Source of the DNA: Lasiodiplodia sp. COLG20
Lineage: Eukaryota; Ascomycota; Dothideomycetes; Botryosphaeriales; Botryosphaeriaceae
Length of the DNA: 64,000 nt
Direction of reading: 5' to 3'
Assembly (NCBI GenBank): GCA_009801085.1
Contig: VNWV01000001.1
Span: forward strand, 6,262,001 to 6,326,000
Part shown: piece after piece, positions 13,056 to 24,326 of the stretch
How positions within the stretch are numbered: position 1 is the first letter of the stretch
How the letters are laid out: each line of letters starts with the position of its first letter
The notes under the pieces: generated by a model
What the model saw: only the letters and a program-made list of their open reading frames with translations
The model's database searches: none
What the model was told of the DNA's origin: nothing
Position numbers and translations under genes: made by a program

Positions 13056-14406
13056 CTACCATTCTCTACTCTGGCGAACACGGCGCGCAACGCCACCAGC
13101 GGGCTTCTTGATGACCATCCAGAGCATGATGGATGTTGCGGCGGAAAGGGCGTACCTGGGCGGCGTTAATCAGTTTGCTGGTCCTGCTTTTTATTTGCGC
13201 ATGATACCCGTGGAAAGGTACAAGGTAGTGAGTTATGAAGGTCAATTGAGGTCTGATACGTACCAGGTGAAAATGTACTGCGTGTGGTTGTTGCGAAGAT
13301 TGACTTCCGCTGCTCGGCCTTGAGGAATGCCCTTGGCCGCGCGGTCCATAGACTCGATAAGGTCGGGCTCTGTATAGGTAATCCAGGTCAGCCTTCAGTC
13401 TCAAGTATTGCCAGTTTCTACAAGAACGCTTCCCGCGACCTCCGAAATATTTTGCAAGAACGAGAGAGGATTGGACATACTCATTGTCTCCTCAATCCAT
13501 ACGGGCTGCGTGCCCGCCCACTCGGCCATCTCGGAGACGTCTGGGAAATACCATACGCCCTGCGCGGGCTTGTTGTCTGGAGTGAAGCTATTCTTCTTCC
13601 ACGGCTGCCGTAACAAGCCCTGCACCGTAATCTCACCACGCGGCAGCGCCGCGGGATCTCTGTCCCTATGCATCTTCTTGTCCTTGGGGATCCAGCCCCT
13701 GTTGACCAGTATCGATGCCGTCTGTTGCTGTCCATCTTCGCCGGCGCGCTCCAACGGTGTCACGACCAAGAATCCGTCCTCGCCATCGTTCAGGCGCGGG
13801 CCGACCAGCATCTCCTTGCGGTGGTTCAGCACGCCCGTCGCGTAGACACGGCGGTAGTCGAAGTCGGATACGGCGTCCGGGTCGATGCGGGGCGGCAGCG
13901 GCAGCGGAGGCTGGATCAGCCGGTCCTCCAGGCGTGCGATCAGGTCCGTCTTCCAGCCCAGCCGCTGCACCTGCCAGGTTCCGAGCGCGAAAGCGGTGAT
14001 GGGGATGAGCGCTGAGAGTAGTGTCCAATTGTCAGCATTAAGGCATCTCAAGTATGATATAACATGGGGAAATGTAAAAGAAGTTTTGTATAAACTACTG
14101 CGGGTTGGTGTGGAAGGGAATGCACCAAGTCGTACCTAGGATGATCAGGCCGGGGCCATGCCTCCGTCCTGTCTTGACCAGCTGTGCCGGCTGGTCGACG
14201 ATGGAGGTGAAGGATGGGTCATCTCCGGGCTGTGGGCCAGGCTGCGAGCTCTGGAAGCGGCGCTGCTGCAACTGCTGCGGCCTCCTCCGCGCCGCGCATT
14301 GCGGGCAGCGCCATTGCGGGCGCCGCAACATCGATTCGGAAAGATTACGCAGGCCGGAGCCTGCGGGCCGCAGGAATTGGCGCAGCACCAGCGACGGTGC
14401 GTTCAT
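13056..14406 (-). CDS. shy1: SURF1/Shy1 cytochrome c oxidase assembly factor
   Basis: Four exons: 14136-14406, 13481-14011, 13264-13369 and 13056-13155, giving 335 residues. The Arg/Gln/Ser-rich, acid-poor N-terminus (through RRFQSSQ) is a mitochondrial presequence. The first membrane helix spans the first exon junction (GLIILALIPITAFALG) and leads into the SURF1 signature WQVQRLGWK. Conserved blocks follow: FDYRRVYATGVLNH, RGWIPKDKK and GVWYFPDVSEMA. The last exons add VNLRNNHTQYIFTW and a second helix (YALSAATSIMLWMVI). It is a matrix-facing inner-membrane protein acting on heme-containing Cox1 intermediates. It lies tail to tail with CENP-T (94 bp) and head to head with the VMA22-like gene (189 bp between starts). 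Confidence 0.93.
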
Positions 14407-14595
14407 AGCGGGCGGGCTGGTGGGGTTGTGGGTTGTGGCGGAGAAGGTCGGAAGAGCAGCTGCTTGGTGTTTCCCGAGTCGTGATCTTCACAGCGTAGGG
14501 CTGAATATTTTAGCGTAGAAACGTCATGGGTCTGGTCCCTGCTCTGCTCCTCCATCAACAACAGCTCAGCGGAGCTTCATCGAGCTTCCTGAAAG

Positions 14596-15478
14596 ATGAC
14601 CGAGACACTGCCAACTCCGAGAGCGACGCCGGAGGTGGAGGAAAAGGCGCCCGTCGACATTGCTGGGAACCATCTGGAAGCCGCGCTCGATGAGCTGCTG
14701 AAACGCTACCTTCTGCTCCTCGACCAATACACCCAGGCTCGCCAGCAGCTCTCATCTGACCTTTCCTCCGTACGTTTGTTGAGTAGAATCGAGAGAGTCA
14801 ATAGAATAATCGCTGATTGAAAGCTCCCAGGGCTATATCTCTCTCGCACAAGCAAACTTCAACCCTTCGAGCCGCGTCCGCTATGGGCAAGACTTCTATG
14901 ATGAGCGTATGCAGGCTCTGCGGCGGGTGTAAGGAGCCATTTTAATTGATCTACAATATTTCGTATGCTGACAAAGGATCACTAGAACCATTGGAGAAAC
15001 AGACTCCAAACTACACAGATCAGTCCGCCTGCTCGAGCCTCCTAAGGAACCTACAAGCGACGAGACAAAAACGAAGACTGGTGATGCTACGGACAACAAC
15101 AAAGAAGGCACGGATAAGAATTCCACGAACGAAGCTCCTGTCTCAGTTGCTGAGCTCAATCTTGATCCGGATATGAAAAATACAGTAGAATCCCCGGAAG
15201 TACAACCTGGAGAAGCCGAGGAACTGCCTGGTAGCAATGTGGATGGCAATGAGAATAAAACAAAAGAGAAGGAAAAGGCCAGCAGCAAACCTCGGACAGA
15301 CGATCCAATCCGCTGGTTCGGCATCTTCGTGCCACCTGCCTTGCGCAGCGCCCAGGGTAGTTTTATACGTGCGGTTGAGGGCCCGGTGCCGAGGCTTTTG
15401 GACCTAGCAGCGGAGATGAGGGAGCTAGAGATCGAGATCGGGCGGGCAAGGAAGGCAATCAGGAAGAGCACGAATTAA
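14596..15478 (+). CDS. V-ATPase assembly factor, VMA22/CCDC115-like
   Basis: Three exons: 14596-14769, 14831-14928 and 14986-15478, giving 254 residues. A coiled-coil N-terminus (LDELLKRYLLLLDQYTQARQ) leads into the family motif GYISLAQANF, then RYGQDFYDERMQALRRV. A polar, Lys/Glu/Thr-rich low-complexity stretch follows. The conserved C-terminus has WFGIFVPPALRSAQ and a final helix (LAAEMRELEIEIGRARKAI). Family knowledge: VMA22/CCDC115 works at the ER with VMA12 and VMA21 in assembling the membrane sector of the vacuolar proton ATPase. Identification rests on the two conserved blocks at each end and their order; a general coiled-coil protein is the less likely alternative. Confidence 0.75.
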
Positions 15479-15761
15479 GTGAAAGGAGTAATTCGGGAAC
15501 GCTGCTTTAACGTGGGAGGTCAGGGTCCACAGGTCCTATGCGTGGCCTAGAGTGCCGGAACATCATTCATGTTGAATGCAAGAAAAGGTGTAATACTACA
15601 GCGCTATTACACATGGCATTATGGTAATTGTGGAATACATCTCTGGAAGCAGGTATTTTGACTCCTCCAACAATTTTGACACCATTGACCAAGCCCAGCT
15701 CCATAACACTGCCTGTGCCCGTTTCAAATTATTCCCCTTGGAAAGCCTTGCCCCCGATGTT

Positions 15762-17051
15762 CTAGTAGCCAGCTCCGCTTTCCGCCCCCTTGTTGCCCTC
15801 TCCGACAATGCCGTCCGCACCGACAGCCTCCCTCGCCTCCTTCATGATAGTCACACCAGAGCTTGCTCCGATTCTCTCCGCGCCCGCCAGCAGCATCTCC
15901 CTGGCGCTCGCGAGGCCCCTGACGCCGCCGCTCGCCTTGACCCACATCCTATCCTTGCCCTCTCCTCTGCCAACCGCCTTGATCGTCGCCACCATCGTCC
16001 GCACGTCCTCGACGCTGGCGCCGCGGCCGTTGAAGCCGGTCGACGTCTTGACGCAGTCGATGCCAGCGAAGGCCGCGAGCGTGGTCGCCGCCACGATGTC
16101 GAAAGGCTGGAGCTGCGAGGTCTCAAGGATGAGCTTGATGGGGGTGTTGGGCGTGGCGCCGCGGAGGGTGGCGAGCTCAGTGAAGATGTTGTTGTATTCG
16201 TGAGCGAGGAGCTGCGGGTAGTTGATGACAACGTCGAGCTCGGTGGCGCCGGCGGAGACAGCCGCGGTGGCCTCCCTGCGATGGCGTTAGTTTGTTTCTA
16301 TTTGGATTCTAGGCACCGATGTAGTTTATGGGCTGCAAATGAAGCTAAAGACGAGAGCTTACTTCACTTTCTCCTCTGTAGTGTAGGTGCCTTCGTGGAA
16401 GCCAACGACACAAGCCACGCCAACGCCGCTGCCCTGGAGGTTGGAGATAGTACGGGGAACCCAGTTGAGGCGGACGCAGACAGTCTGAGAGATATATTCT
16501 TTAGTAACCATGCTAAACCAAATTCAAGATCACAGCTAGTTTAGGTCAGGGGTATATCGATGCACAGTAAACGTTGTCGGTTGTCTTAGCTGCCTGGTTT
16601 CGAGCAACTCCTCATCCACAAGTGTGTAATCCAAGAATTAAGAGGGCTAGGTGTTGAATAAAACGAAGAGACACCCAAAACTCCTTGTAGTGCAACAAAT
16701 ACAGCAGGAGAGACCGCAAATGTAGCCATTAAACAGCAACAGAAGAGCGAGCCCACCTCTTTCTTGATGCCAACACGAAAGATGAAATGAACAACGAAAT
16801 AAAGGAATGACTGTTTTTGAACATACCGCGAACTTGTCCTTCTTCGCTTCCTCGCATACTGCATCAATCTGCACGTCTGTGGCGTCGAGCTTGAGCAGTG
16901 TGTGGTCGACAGTTTTAGCCAAGCTCTCCAGCGTAAGCTTCGATACAACGTCCTTGCCACTAGACTGTTCGATTGCCAGCTTGTTCTGGGTTTCCTCCGC
17001 AAGCTTCTGCCAGTGGGCATCGGTGGAGGGGGCGGTCGAGAAGAGAGGCAT
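15762..17051 (-). CDS. Deoxyribose-phosphate aldolase
   Basis: Three exons: 16827-17051, 16363-16484 and 15762-16275, giving 286 residues. This is a class I aldolase of the DeoC family that splits 2-deoxyribose 5-phosphate into glyceraldehyde 3-phosphate and acetaldehyde. It shows KTVDHTLLKLDAT near the N-terminus, TVCVRLNWVP in exon 2, ELDVVINY in exon 3, the Schiff-base lysine K192 in VKTSTGF, and the second active-site lysine K229 in WVKASGG. The intron between exons 1 and 2 is long for this window (342 nt). No secretion or mitochondrial signal is visible, so it is probably cytosolic, in nucleoside salvage. The C-terminal tail (EGNKGAESGAGY) is short and Gly/Glu-rich. Confidence 0.93.
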
Positions 17052-18004
17052 TTTGCTGATGTTTGTCTTGCTATAGGCGGCAGGGTTGGTTGAAGATTGC
17101 GTGTGTGCAGATGTTTGCCAGACTATGTGGCTATTCGCCCAGGAGCGGTGCAGCTAGCTTCAAAGGTGGGAGGCGTACGAAGAAAAAGTGGCTTGCGTGC
17201 GGGGAAACGTGCCTCTTTAAAACGCCCAGACGAGGGCGTTGATACGGCATTGGGGCGAGGAAAAAAAAAAAAAAAACAGCTGAGGACACGGAAAATGAGA
17301 AACACGGGCGCCGCAAAATACTCAAATCAGCAGGTGGGACCAAGGCGCATGTGGTATTTCGCTGCAATCAGTTTAGCTGTGGGGTTGTCAAAGCGGAGAT
17401 AGACTGCAGGACTGGAAAGAGCCGGGCGTCGGTGGCCGCCGGTGGCCGCCGGCGGAATCTGCACGTTTCATTCGCTAGAGCTTCACGATTTATTGTACGA
17501 AAGCGTCATGGGCGGATACAATCGCGCATCATTTGGTTGAGAAATTGTGTTACAAGAAAGACCGCGAGAGCATGTTGTAGGTATCCTCGATGCTACAAAC
17601 GGGTCCTCACCTCCGGGCAGTGGAGGCTCATGCGAATGTCATCATCTCCCCTCCCAGCATGCGTTATACACAAAAGCAGAGAGGAAAAAAAAAGGGAAGG
17701 AGAGAGCTTTGACGCGCCAGAACCAGCAGCACACGCGGAGAAAGAAGCGTAATCATGTCGCCAAGATATCCGGAACTCCTGATTTTGTTCGATTCAGCCG
17801 CCGCCTTGCAGCGGTGCTGGAGTGCTTCGCATTCGGTAACCAGGATGGATCCCTCTTCTATCCTGCAAGGTGATTCCGTGTGGTCTCTAACACGCCATTT
17901 TTTGAAAGTCCATGAATTTCGTGTCCCTTGGAGAAGCAACCGCCACCACCGTAAATTTTTCACAACACGCCCTGCACTGCCACTAGCTCATCGCGGCGAG
18001 TGGT
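17052..18004. other. Spacer between DERA and eS27 genes
   Basis: About 950 bp: the DERA promoter on the left and the eS27 3' flank on the right. It holds a 16-nt A tract at 17261-17276 and a perfect tandem 10-bp duplication GGTGGCCGCC at 17431-17450. No gene seen. Confidence 0.5.
17261..17276 (+). repeat. Poly(A) tract, 16 nt
   Basis: Sixteen consecutive A residues about 210 bp upstream of the DERA start codon. On the DERA coding strand it is a poly(dT) tract, a common nucleosome-excluding promoter element in fungi. That role is inferred. Confidence 0.6.
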
Positions 18005-18532
18005 TTACTTCCTCCTGAAAGAGCAGCCCTCAGTAAGACGGGCCTTGCCACCGGTGGGCTGGCACAGGACCTGCGAGCAGCCCTGGCAAACGACAACGGT
18101 CTGGGCGTGCGAGAAGACGGTGGTGATGGTGAAGCAGCCGGGGCACTTGACGTCCATGAAGAAGGAGCGGGGGCCCGGGACAAGGGTCTTGGGAGCAGGT
18201 CAGCCAGTGTTCAGCGTGCAGCGGGCTGCAGGATGCCAACCTTGAGCTTGTGCTTGCGGGCCTCGGCCGCGGGAGTGGGGTTGAGGAGGTCAACGGCGAG
18301 AACCTGCACGCGAAAAAATGTCAGCACCGGGCTCCGGTCATGTCCGTGTCGCATGGCCGCATGTGGCCCCAATCGACTCAGGCTAGCCGATTGTCGTCCC
18401 CATCGCAGAAGCAAACGCGTATGTCGTCGAGGTCGGTCGCGGGTCGTGTCCATGTCGTGTGCTTCGTGCAGCGGGTCGATTCGCCACCTTCTCCTCCTCT
18501 GAAGGGCGCGGGTGGAGGGTCAGGCTCACCAT
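18005..18532 (-). CDS. rps27: 40S ribosomal protein eS27
   Basis: Three exons: 18530-18532, 18241-18303 and 18005-18187, giving 82 residues, the family length. The first exon is only the ATG, followed at once by a 226-nt intron. Exon 2 encodes [21 protein letters not shown]. Exon 3 encodes the zinc-ribbon, with cysteines C37/C40 (CPGC) and C56/C59 (CQGC), and ends GCSFRRK. The intron between exons 2 and 3 has a GTTGGC donor and CTGACC branch site. It is a structural protein of the small subunit. A start codon separated from the rest of the frame by the first intron is a common layout in fungal ribosomal protein genes, and the intron may carry transcriptional or splicing control. Confidence 0.95.
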
Positions 18533-20014
18533 CTTGACTGTTGTCGAGGATCACTGGGTTGCTGTTCCTTTGGCTGGTCGGCTCGGAGGCTTTTGGAAAT
18601 GGAAGCAGCGGGTGATTGTCGCGGAGGGAGGAAGAGGAGCAGGCAAGCGCGGCCGGTGGTGTTTTCCTGTGGGAAGTAGTTCGCTTAATCGACTGCCTGC
18701 CTAAACCGCTTTAGGCCACTGACGCCAAGAATGTGCTCCCTCGCGCCTTCCACCTGCTTGCACAACCACGCCACACGAGTACTTACAGCACGCAAACCCT
18801 TCATTCACCTTCTCGCTGATGTGACGTGCTTCTTTGAGAACGCTGGCCGATGAATCGCTTCCAGAGGCCGCAGATTCGCCCGCGTGACTAGTGACGCTCG
18901 GACTCTGCTCTCCATGTTCAACATTGCCGTACATTTGCCTCCGGACATTCAATGAAGCGGCGAATTTTTATTTCTATAAAATCAATTGGAGACCAAGCCA
19001 ATTCAATGCTCTACATGCACTTCCAGCACGGGAAACGGTTGAGGATCCGCCGCTGGTTCTAGGGGGACCTTTGGGGGTCGTTTTGATGGACTACATGATT
19101 GTTTTCTAGTAGAACACTACTGGCACATCCGGTCGAAAAAAGTATTCAATTTTGCCCTAGGGTCCGTTTCTTCGGCCAGGCTATATGCTTGAAGTGGGAG
19201 GGCCACCACCTGCACCGGCCGGGGAATTCACCGCCTTTGCGCCCCAAAATGATGCGGTAATGGAACTCAAAGCACCTTCGTCTACTCAGTGCACTAGAGG
19301 ATCCAAGACAATTCTAGCTATTGCCTTAATTGCATACTAGACTTCATAAATAACCTGAACCGAACATGTAGCCTTTTGATACCGTGAAGATATGCAGCCG
19401 CCTGGATCCTTAGCCGACCCCGCAGATGATTCATGAAGTCATTGCCAGGAGTTGCGGCAGCGTCCGCCTAGCGCGTACCCAACAGTGTTCCCAATTAGCA
19501 GCTGAAGTCCGACGAGCCGAAGGATTTGGCCAAGAGGCCATCAGTCCTGCGTTCACTGCTGTCCTGGAGTTCTCGCCGTTACTTTGGTCTTTTGCCGGAG
19601 GCTAGTAGATGAATAGCTAAGGCCGAGAGCACAGTATGCGTGGGAGGACGCCGGGTGCTGCTATTGTTAACTTCTTGAAACATGTGATATCCTCTTGTCA
19701 TCAGCTTGAACACGAATCTTTATTGAGAGCTCACTCAAGTCCAGCCGTGTGCATGATTCCCGCCTCCTCAACAGCGTGCAAATCCGCGGGGTTTGATTCG
19801 ACATCGCGCACTTCCCTGTAAGGATCCTAACCAGCGGCGGCGGCGAACATCCGTGCGTCGCGCATCTCGGCCTCCGGAACTTCTCCAATATTTTGCTAAC
19901 GGCCTGCACTCAAACCTCGGCCATTCGCTCTTCCACGACAATCCTTACCCTTCCACCCGCCAAACCCGTCTTTCTCCAATCCATCGCAACAAAACAACAC
20001 CACAATCGTCAACC
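18533..20014. other. Intergenic region between eS27 and MIX17 genes
   Basis: About 1.48 kb between divergent genes, so it should hold both promoters. The middle part (about 18950-19650) is AT-richer with no coding frame. From about 19880 the plus strand becomes C-rich and A-rich, as in a fungal leader, up to the ATG at 20015. Confidence 0.45.
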
Positions 20015-20745
20015 ATGCCTCGCCAGTCCCGCAGTTCTGCTCCTGCCCGTCGCTCTGCGCCCGCTCCGGCGCCCGCCAGGCCCGCCGTTGCGCCTCCGCA
20101 GCCGCCGCACCAGCAGGCTCGCCCTGCTTCGACCGCCGCCCACCCTCCGGCGCCCCAGCAAGCCCAGCCTCCGATGCAGGCTCCTCAGTCGCAGGGCCCC
20201 GGTCTTTTCGGCCAGATGGCTAGCACTGCTGCGTGAGTAGTCCCAAAGTTCCCGAAGGAAGAGTTTGCGAAAAGAGCAAGTCAACGGGGAAATGCGCGAT
20301 GGGGTTGGTGCCATCACCGTCGCCGCTGCGCCGCGAAGCCAGGATACCTTCGTAAAACCGTGCGCTCGGCCGAAATATAAGATGGAATGGTGGTGGCACC
20401 GACGACGCTACCTCTCAACGACGGAAACCGAGTGGCACGAAAGGATGTGTCCGATCAGAAGAGGCTAACCAACTCATCTACAGCGGTGTTGCCGTCGGTT
20501 CTTCCATCGGCCATGCCATCGGCGGTCTCTTCAGTGGCGGTTCCTCCGCTCCCGCCGAAGCTCCCCAGCAGCAGACTGCCGTCGCCGACAGTTACAGCCA
20601 GCAGCAGAACCAGAGCTCTGGTGTGTGCGCCCAGGACATCAACAACTTCAGGAAGTGCATGGACGAGAACCAGGGTTCTCTGACCATCTGCGGCTGGTAC
20701 CTTGACCAGCTGAAGGCCTGCCAGCAGGCGGCCAGCCAGTACTAA
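20015..20745 (+). CDS. mix17: Twin CX9C protein MIX17 (CHCHD2/10 family)
   Basis: Two exons, 20015-20232 and 20484-20745, giving 159 residues. The N-terminus is Arg/Ser/Ala/Pro-rich, acid-free and mitochondrial-presequence-like, followed by Pro/Gln-rich low complexity. The middle has the glycine-rich hydrophobic segment (GVAVGSSIGHAIGGLFSGG) seen in CHCHD2/CHCHD10. The C-terminal CHCH domain has two exact CX9C motifs, C121/C131 and C142/C152. Proteins of this family enter the intermembrane space and are oxidised by the Mia40 relay; they affect respiration and cristae. The 251-nt intron is long for this window and falls just before the glycine-rich segment. Confidence 0.92.
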
Positions 20746-21904
20746 GCAAATGTGGTTGCGCTTGGAGAGAAGGAGAGGACATGGGGATTCGAAAGTCTTG
20801 AAAGCACTTAGCCGGAGGTCATTGTATTATCCTATAAATTAGCCATCAAAAAGGCAAAACATCCCACTCTACAGCTAATACCATTATCCATCTCATTTCC
20901 TTGTCACTTAGAGGTGTCTCTGAAGGATATGGGATTTCCGGCTCAGTCCGATTTACTCCTAAGATGCTCTCCTATTTGCTGGTCGGCTTGGATGTACTTG
21001 TTGGAAGTGCATGAGTTTGGTGTATGGTCGGCATAAGTTCTTCACCAATCAGTCGTGGAAGACTGCTTCGAGCACTGTGCTCTATTGGATTTACGAGTTG
21101 GTGAGCTTTTATTTCATCTAACTCACGGGGTCTAGTGTTATTATATGTGTCTTTGAGTCAAGCTGATTGGTGGAAAAGAAGGGAATGAAAGCAGGTTCAA
21201 GGTCTCATCTTGAACCTTCACCAATATGTTGTCCTTTTGTGCTCGTCGCCGAAGCCCCACTTTTCGTCGCTCACATGCACGCCCGGGCTGGACTATGTAC
21301 CAAATAGGAAAAGAAAGTGGTTTTGCAAGCGCGTACGCGCTCGTACATCATGGAGATGTTTCCAAAGAATTGGCTCATAGTCAGGCTGTCACCCCCTCGG
21401 ATGGTCGACTCACGGCGACACATGCCTTTTTTATTTTTCTTTTCTTAAGGTGGAACAGCATATGGGTAGTTGAAGCTATCGTCCGGACGCATATGTAGAA
21501 TTTTTAATTCGACATCTGCGTCCGGACGATAGCTTCAACTACCCATGATAGGAGCGAAAAACAAATTAACGCTAGCCTTCAGAATGTAATGCCCCTCTGT
21601 ACTTAGTAAAAGTTTTGGAATAGTTCTCGGCACGTGTCAAGATATCAATTGGTTTGGGAAGTTTCGATTCAGTTGGATATCAAGCAAATAGAGAATTTTA
21701 TTCCACGTTACGGAACCACGCTCCACGGAGGAAGAACCAGCCATCCAGAAGGGTCGTAACAGAACCGGGGCACCTTTTTTGATTTGCATATCTAATTTTC
21801 CCAGATATGCCTCATGCCGGACACCATGCTGAGGTAGAATCCCATGCCCCAATTTCAGAAACCGAACCCGTTCGACCAACCTGCCATCATGATTTTCGAG
21901 TAAT
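20746..21904. other. Intergenic region with one palindromic MITE
   Basis: About 1.16 kb between the convergent ends of MIX17 and uS4. It contains the 85-bp palindrome at 21462-21546, listed separately. The rest shows no gene. Confidence 0.5.
21462..21546. mobile_element. Palindromic MITE, copy 1 (85 bp)
   Basis: Both halves are near-perfect inverted copies: ATGGGTAGTTGAAGCTATCG at the left end and its complement at the right end, followed inward by TCCGGACG. The AT-rich centre is about 28 bp. A second copy of the same length lies at 42482-42566 and a diverged one at 42313-42396. Repetition in unrelated spacers with non-identical flanks shows it is a dispersed element and not a local terminator. 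It encodes nothing, so it would have to be moved by an enzyme made elsewhere. Target duplication is not clear. Confidence 0.85.
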
Positions 21905-22695
21905 CTACTCCTCATCCTCCTCATCGCCGGCATCGTCGCCCTTGGAGGCGGCGGCGGCCTTCTTTCTCCTGACACGGCCGGGGCGGCCACCACCGAAGGG
22001 CGAGGTGAGAGCGAAGTCAATGTGCTTCTGGGAGTCGAGACGGACAACGAAGGAAGGAACGTTGACGATCTGCTTGCCGACGCTGTAACAAGACGTTAGA
22101 ATGGATGTGACCAATTGCGGTGCTGACAATTTGCCAATGGCTTACCGGATGTGGCGCTGCTTGATCAGGACACGGGCGTGGTGGATAGACTTGGCGAGAC
22201 CGAGCTTGTAGACGCAGGTCTGGAGACGGCGCTCCAAGAAGTCCTCGACCTTGAGGGCCAGGACGTAATCGAGCTTCATGCGGGACTCGTCGAGGACACC
22301 GACACGGACGAGACGGCGAATCAGGGCGTTACCCTCGAAAAGACGCTTGGGGTCCTTCTCGTCGAGCGTGAGCAGCTGACTGCGCAATTGTCAGCCAAAA
22401 GTTGTTCGATCTTGATGTTGCGGAAACTTTTTTGCGGCGCACGTACCGGGCAGCACGACGGATCTTGGAGAGGGTGAGCATGACGCGCCAGACCTCACGC
22501 TTGTTGCGCAGGCCATACTCGCCGACAGTCTTCAGTTCGGCATCCCTACCCAGCAGCCAATTAATCAACCATTCTCAACGACTTAAGCGGAGGAACAAGC
22601 CTCGCTCAGTGGCCGTGAGGAGCAACGTACAGACGCGCGGACTCGAACGGGCGACGGGGGACCTTGTAGGTCTTGGAGTAACTCCTGGGGGCCAT
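21905..22695 (-). CDS. rps9: 40S ribosomal protein uS4 (S9)
   Basis: Four exons: 22631-22695, 22447-22545, 22146-22379 and 21905-22082, giving 191 residues. The N-terminus [23 protein letters not shown] is diagnostic. The S4 RNA-binding domain is in exons 3-4 ([25 protein letters not shown]... [10 protein letters not shown]). The acidic C-terminal tail ([11 protein letters not shown]) is typical of eukaryotic uS4. It helps nucleate assembly of the 40S body and binds 18S rRNA. The start codon is 290 bp from that of eL21, transcribed the other way, so the two genes share one promoter region. Confidence 0.96.
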
Positions 22696-22985
22696 GGTTG
22701 CGTCTCGGAGTCGGAGGGAGAGAGGCGGTGGTCGTCGTCGTTGTCGTGAGGCGGGAGACGAGCGTTGTTGTTTTTCGGGTGCGCAGGAACTTCGCTTGCT
22801 CGGTCGGGTAAAAACTTTTTACCGGCCAGACACTGAGAGATTTTGCAACTCCGCCCGCACCGCACTTGCTTTGAGACGAAGGCGACGCCAGCAACAATTT
22901 TCGACTCCCTCCGTACGTGCGCCCTCGACCTGCACTCCTTCGCTCCGCCGCAACTGACCGAATCGCCAGCCACAACTCCTTCACA
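22696..22985. promoter_or_regulatory. Shared divergent promoter of uS4 and eL21 genes
   Basis: A 290-bp gap between two start codons on opposite strands, both for ribosomal proteins. It should hold both cores and any shared ribosomal-protein regulatory sites. It contains a GTCGTCGTCGTTGTCGT-type repeat at about 22731-22748. No specific factor site is claimed. Confidence 0.6.
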
Positions 22986-23586
22986 ATGGGTCACTCCGCA
23001 GGTCTCCGCGCTGGCACCAGATATGCCTTCAGCCGCGGCTTCAAGAACCACGGCGCGATTAAGCTGTCCACCTACCTGAAGACCTACAAGTGAGCTGCGC
23101 TGCTTGTCCACCATGCATGCGCCGCGTTGCTGATATCATTATGTAGGGTCGGTGACATCGTTGATGTCGTCGCCAACGGTGCCGTCCAGAAGGGGTCAGT
23201 CCCAGCCGCGGAAGATTGAATGAAGCAAGAGATTGGAAATCTGACTGGTGCGCAGTATGCCCTACAAGGTCTACCACGGCAAGACCGGCGTCATCTACAA
23301 CGTCACCAAGTCCGCGGTCGGTGTCATCCTCTACAAGCAGGTCGGCAACCGCTACATCGAGAAGCGCATCAACGTCCGCATCGAGCACGTCCGCCACTCC
23401 CGCTCCCGTGAGGAGTTCATCACCCGCGTGAAGGAGAACGCCGCCAGGAGGAAGGCCGCCAAGGCCGAGGGCAAGAGCGTCCAGCTCAAGAGGCAGCCTG
23501 CCCTTCCCAGGGAGGCCAGGACCGTCAGCACCAAGGACAACCGTCCCGAGACTGTCACTCCCATCCCGTACGAGACCACGATCTAA
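22986..23586 (+). CDS. rpl21: 60S ribosomal protein eL21
   Basis: Three exons: 22986-23089, 23147-23194 and 23256-23586, giving 160 residues, the family length. The N-terminus MGHSAGLRAGTRYAFSRGFK, then GDIVDVVANGAVQKGMPYKVYHG across the exon 2-3 junction, and VGNRYIEKRINVRIEHV are diagnostic. The C-terminus ends ETVTPIPYETTI. It is a structural component of the large subunit near the 5S rRNA region. All splice phases agree, and the middle exon is only 48 nt. It pairs divergently with uS4. Confidence 0.96.
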
Positions 23587-24326
23587 GGAGATGCAAGGGT
23601 TGAGGGGCGTGGTTGAAGTTGGGTCGGATACAGTATGGGCATGGCTCTGGCGCTGTTTATTTAGGGACATCATGCTTCGTTCCTAAAAAAAATTCAATAT
23701 TCTGGATTCCCAAGGCACATTCGACGGAGATGAAAATCAAAGAGCCGCAGTATTTCCATGCTATGAAGCTGCACAATCACTGCACCGATCTTCGTTTTGG
23801 CCACGATCAAATCGACCCAGTCATGCCCTCGCCATGTGTTGTCGAAATTCTCTATGCAGCAAGCTACTTGAAATGATATCCGCCTCGAAACTCCCTCTTA
23901 TGACGTTTGTAGGCAACGTGAAACCTTGACTCGCGCCTGTATTTGAGCCTTTGCTACACATGGACTAGCTTACAATATTTAGACCACGAAATCACAAGGC
24001 GCAACGGAGGTACCTACTCGGCGTACTTGAAACAGACGATAAATGAACAGACAATGCCGCAAACAAGCGGAAAGGAAAGAATATCAAGTCGAAAATGCAC
24101 GTTGGCTTTTGCCGGTCTACGCAGGAAGAAAGGCAAGAAGATATGAAACAACAAAGCCTCCACCCAAACCCCATATCAATAATTGTGACGCAGATGTGGT
24201 GATCAGCGCCATAGAGTAGCCGAGTACGCCTCCAACTCCGATGGCCGACGCTTGAAGGTATCTGCCGGTGAAGAAAACAGAAGGAAATAGGTAGGACGCC
24301 CGATGCGCCCCGTCGGTCCTCACACC
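23587..24326. other. Convergent spacer between eL21 and Rho3 genes
   Basis: About 740 bp between two gene ends, probably 3' UTRs. Open frames are short and unconvincing; nothing else seen. Confidence 0.45.
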
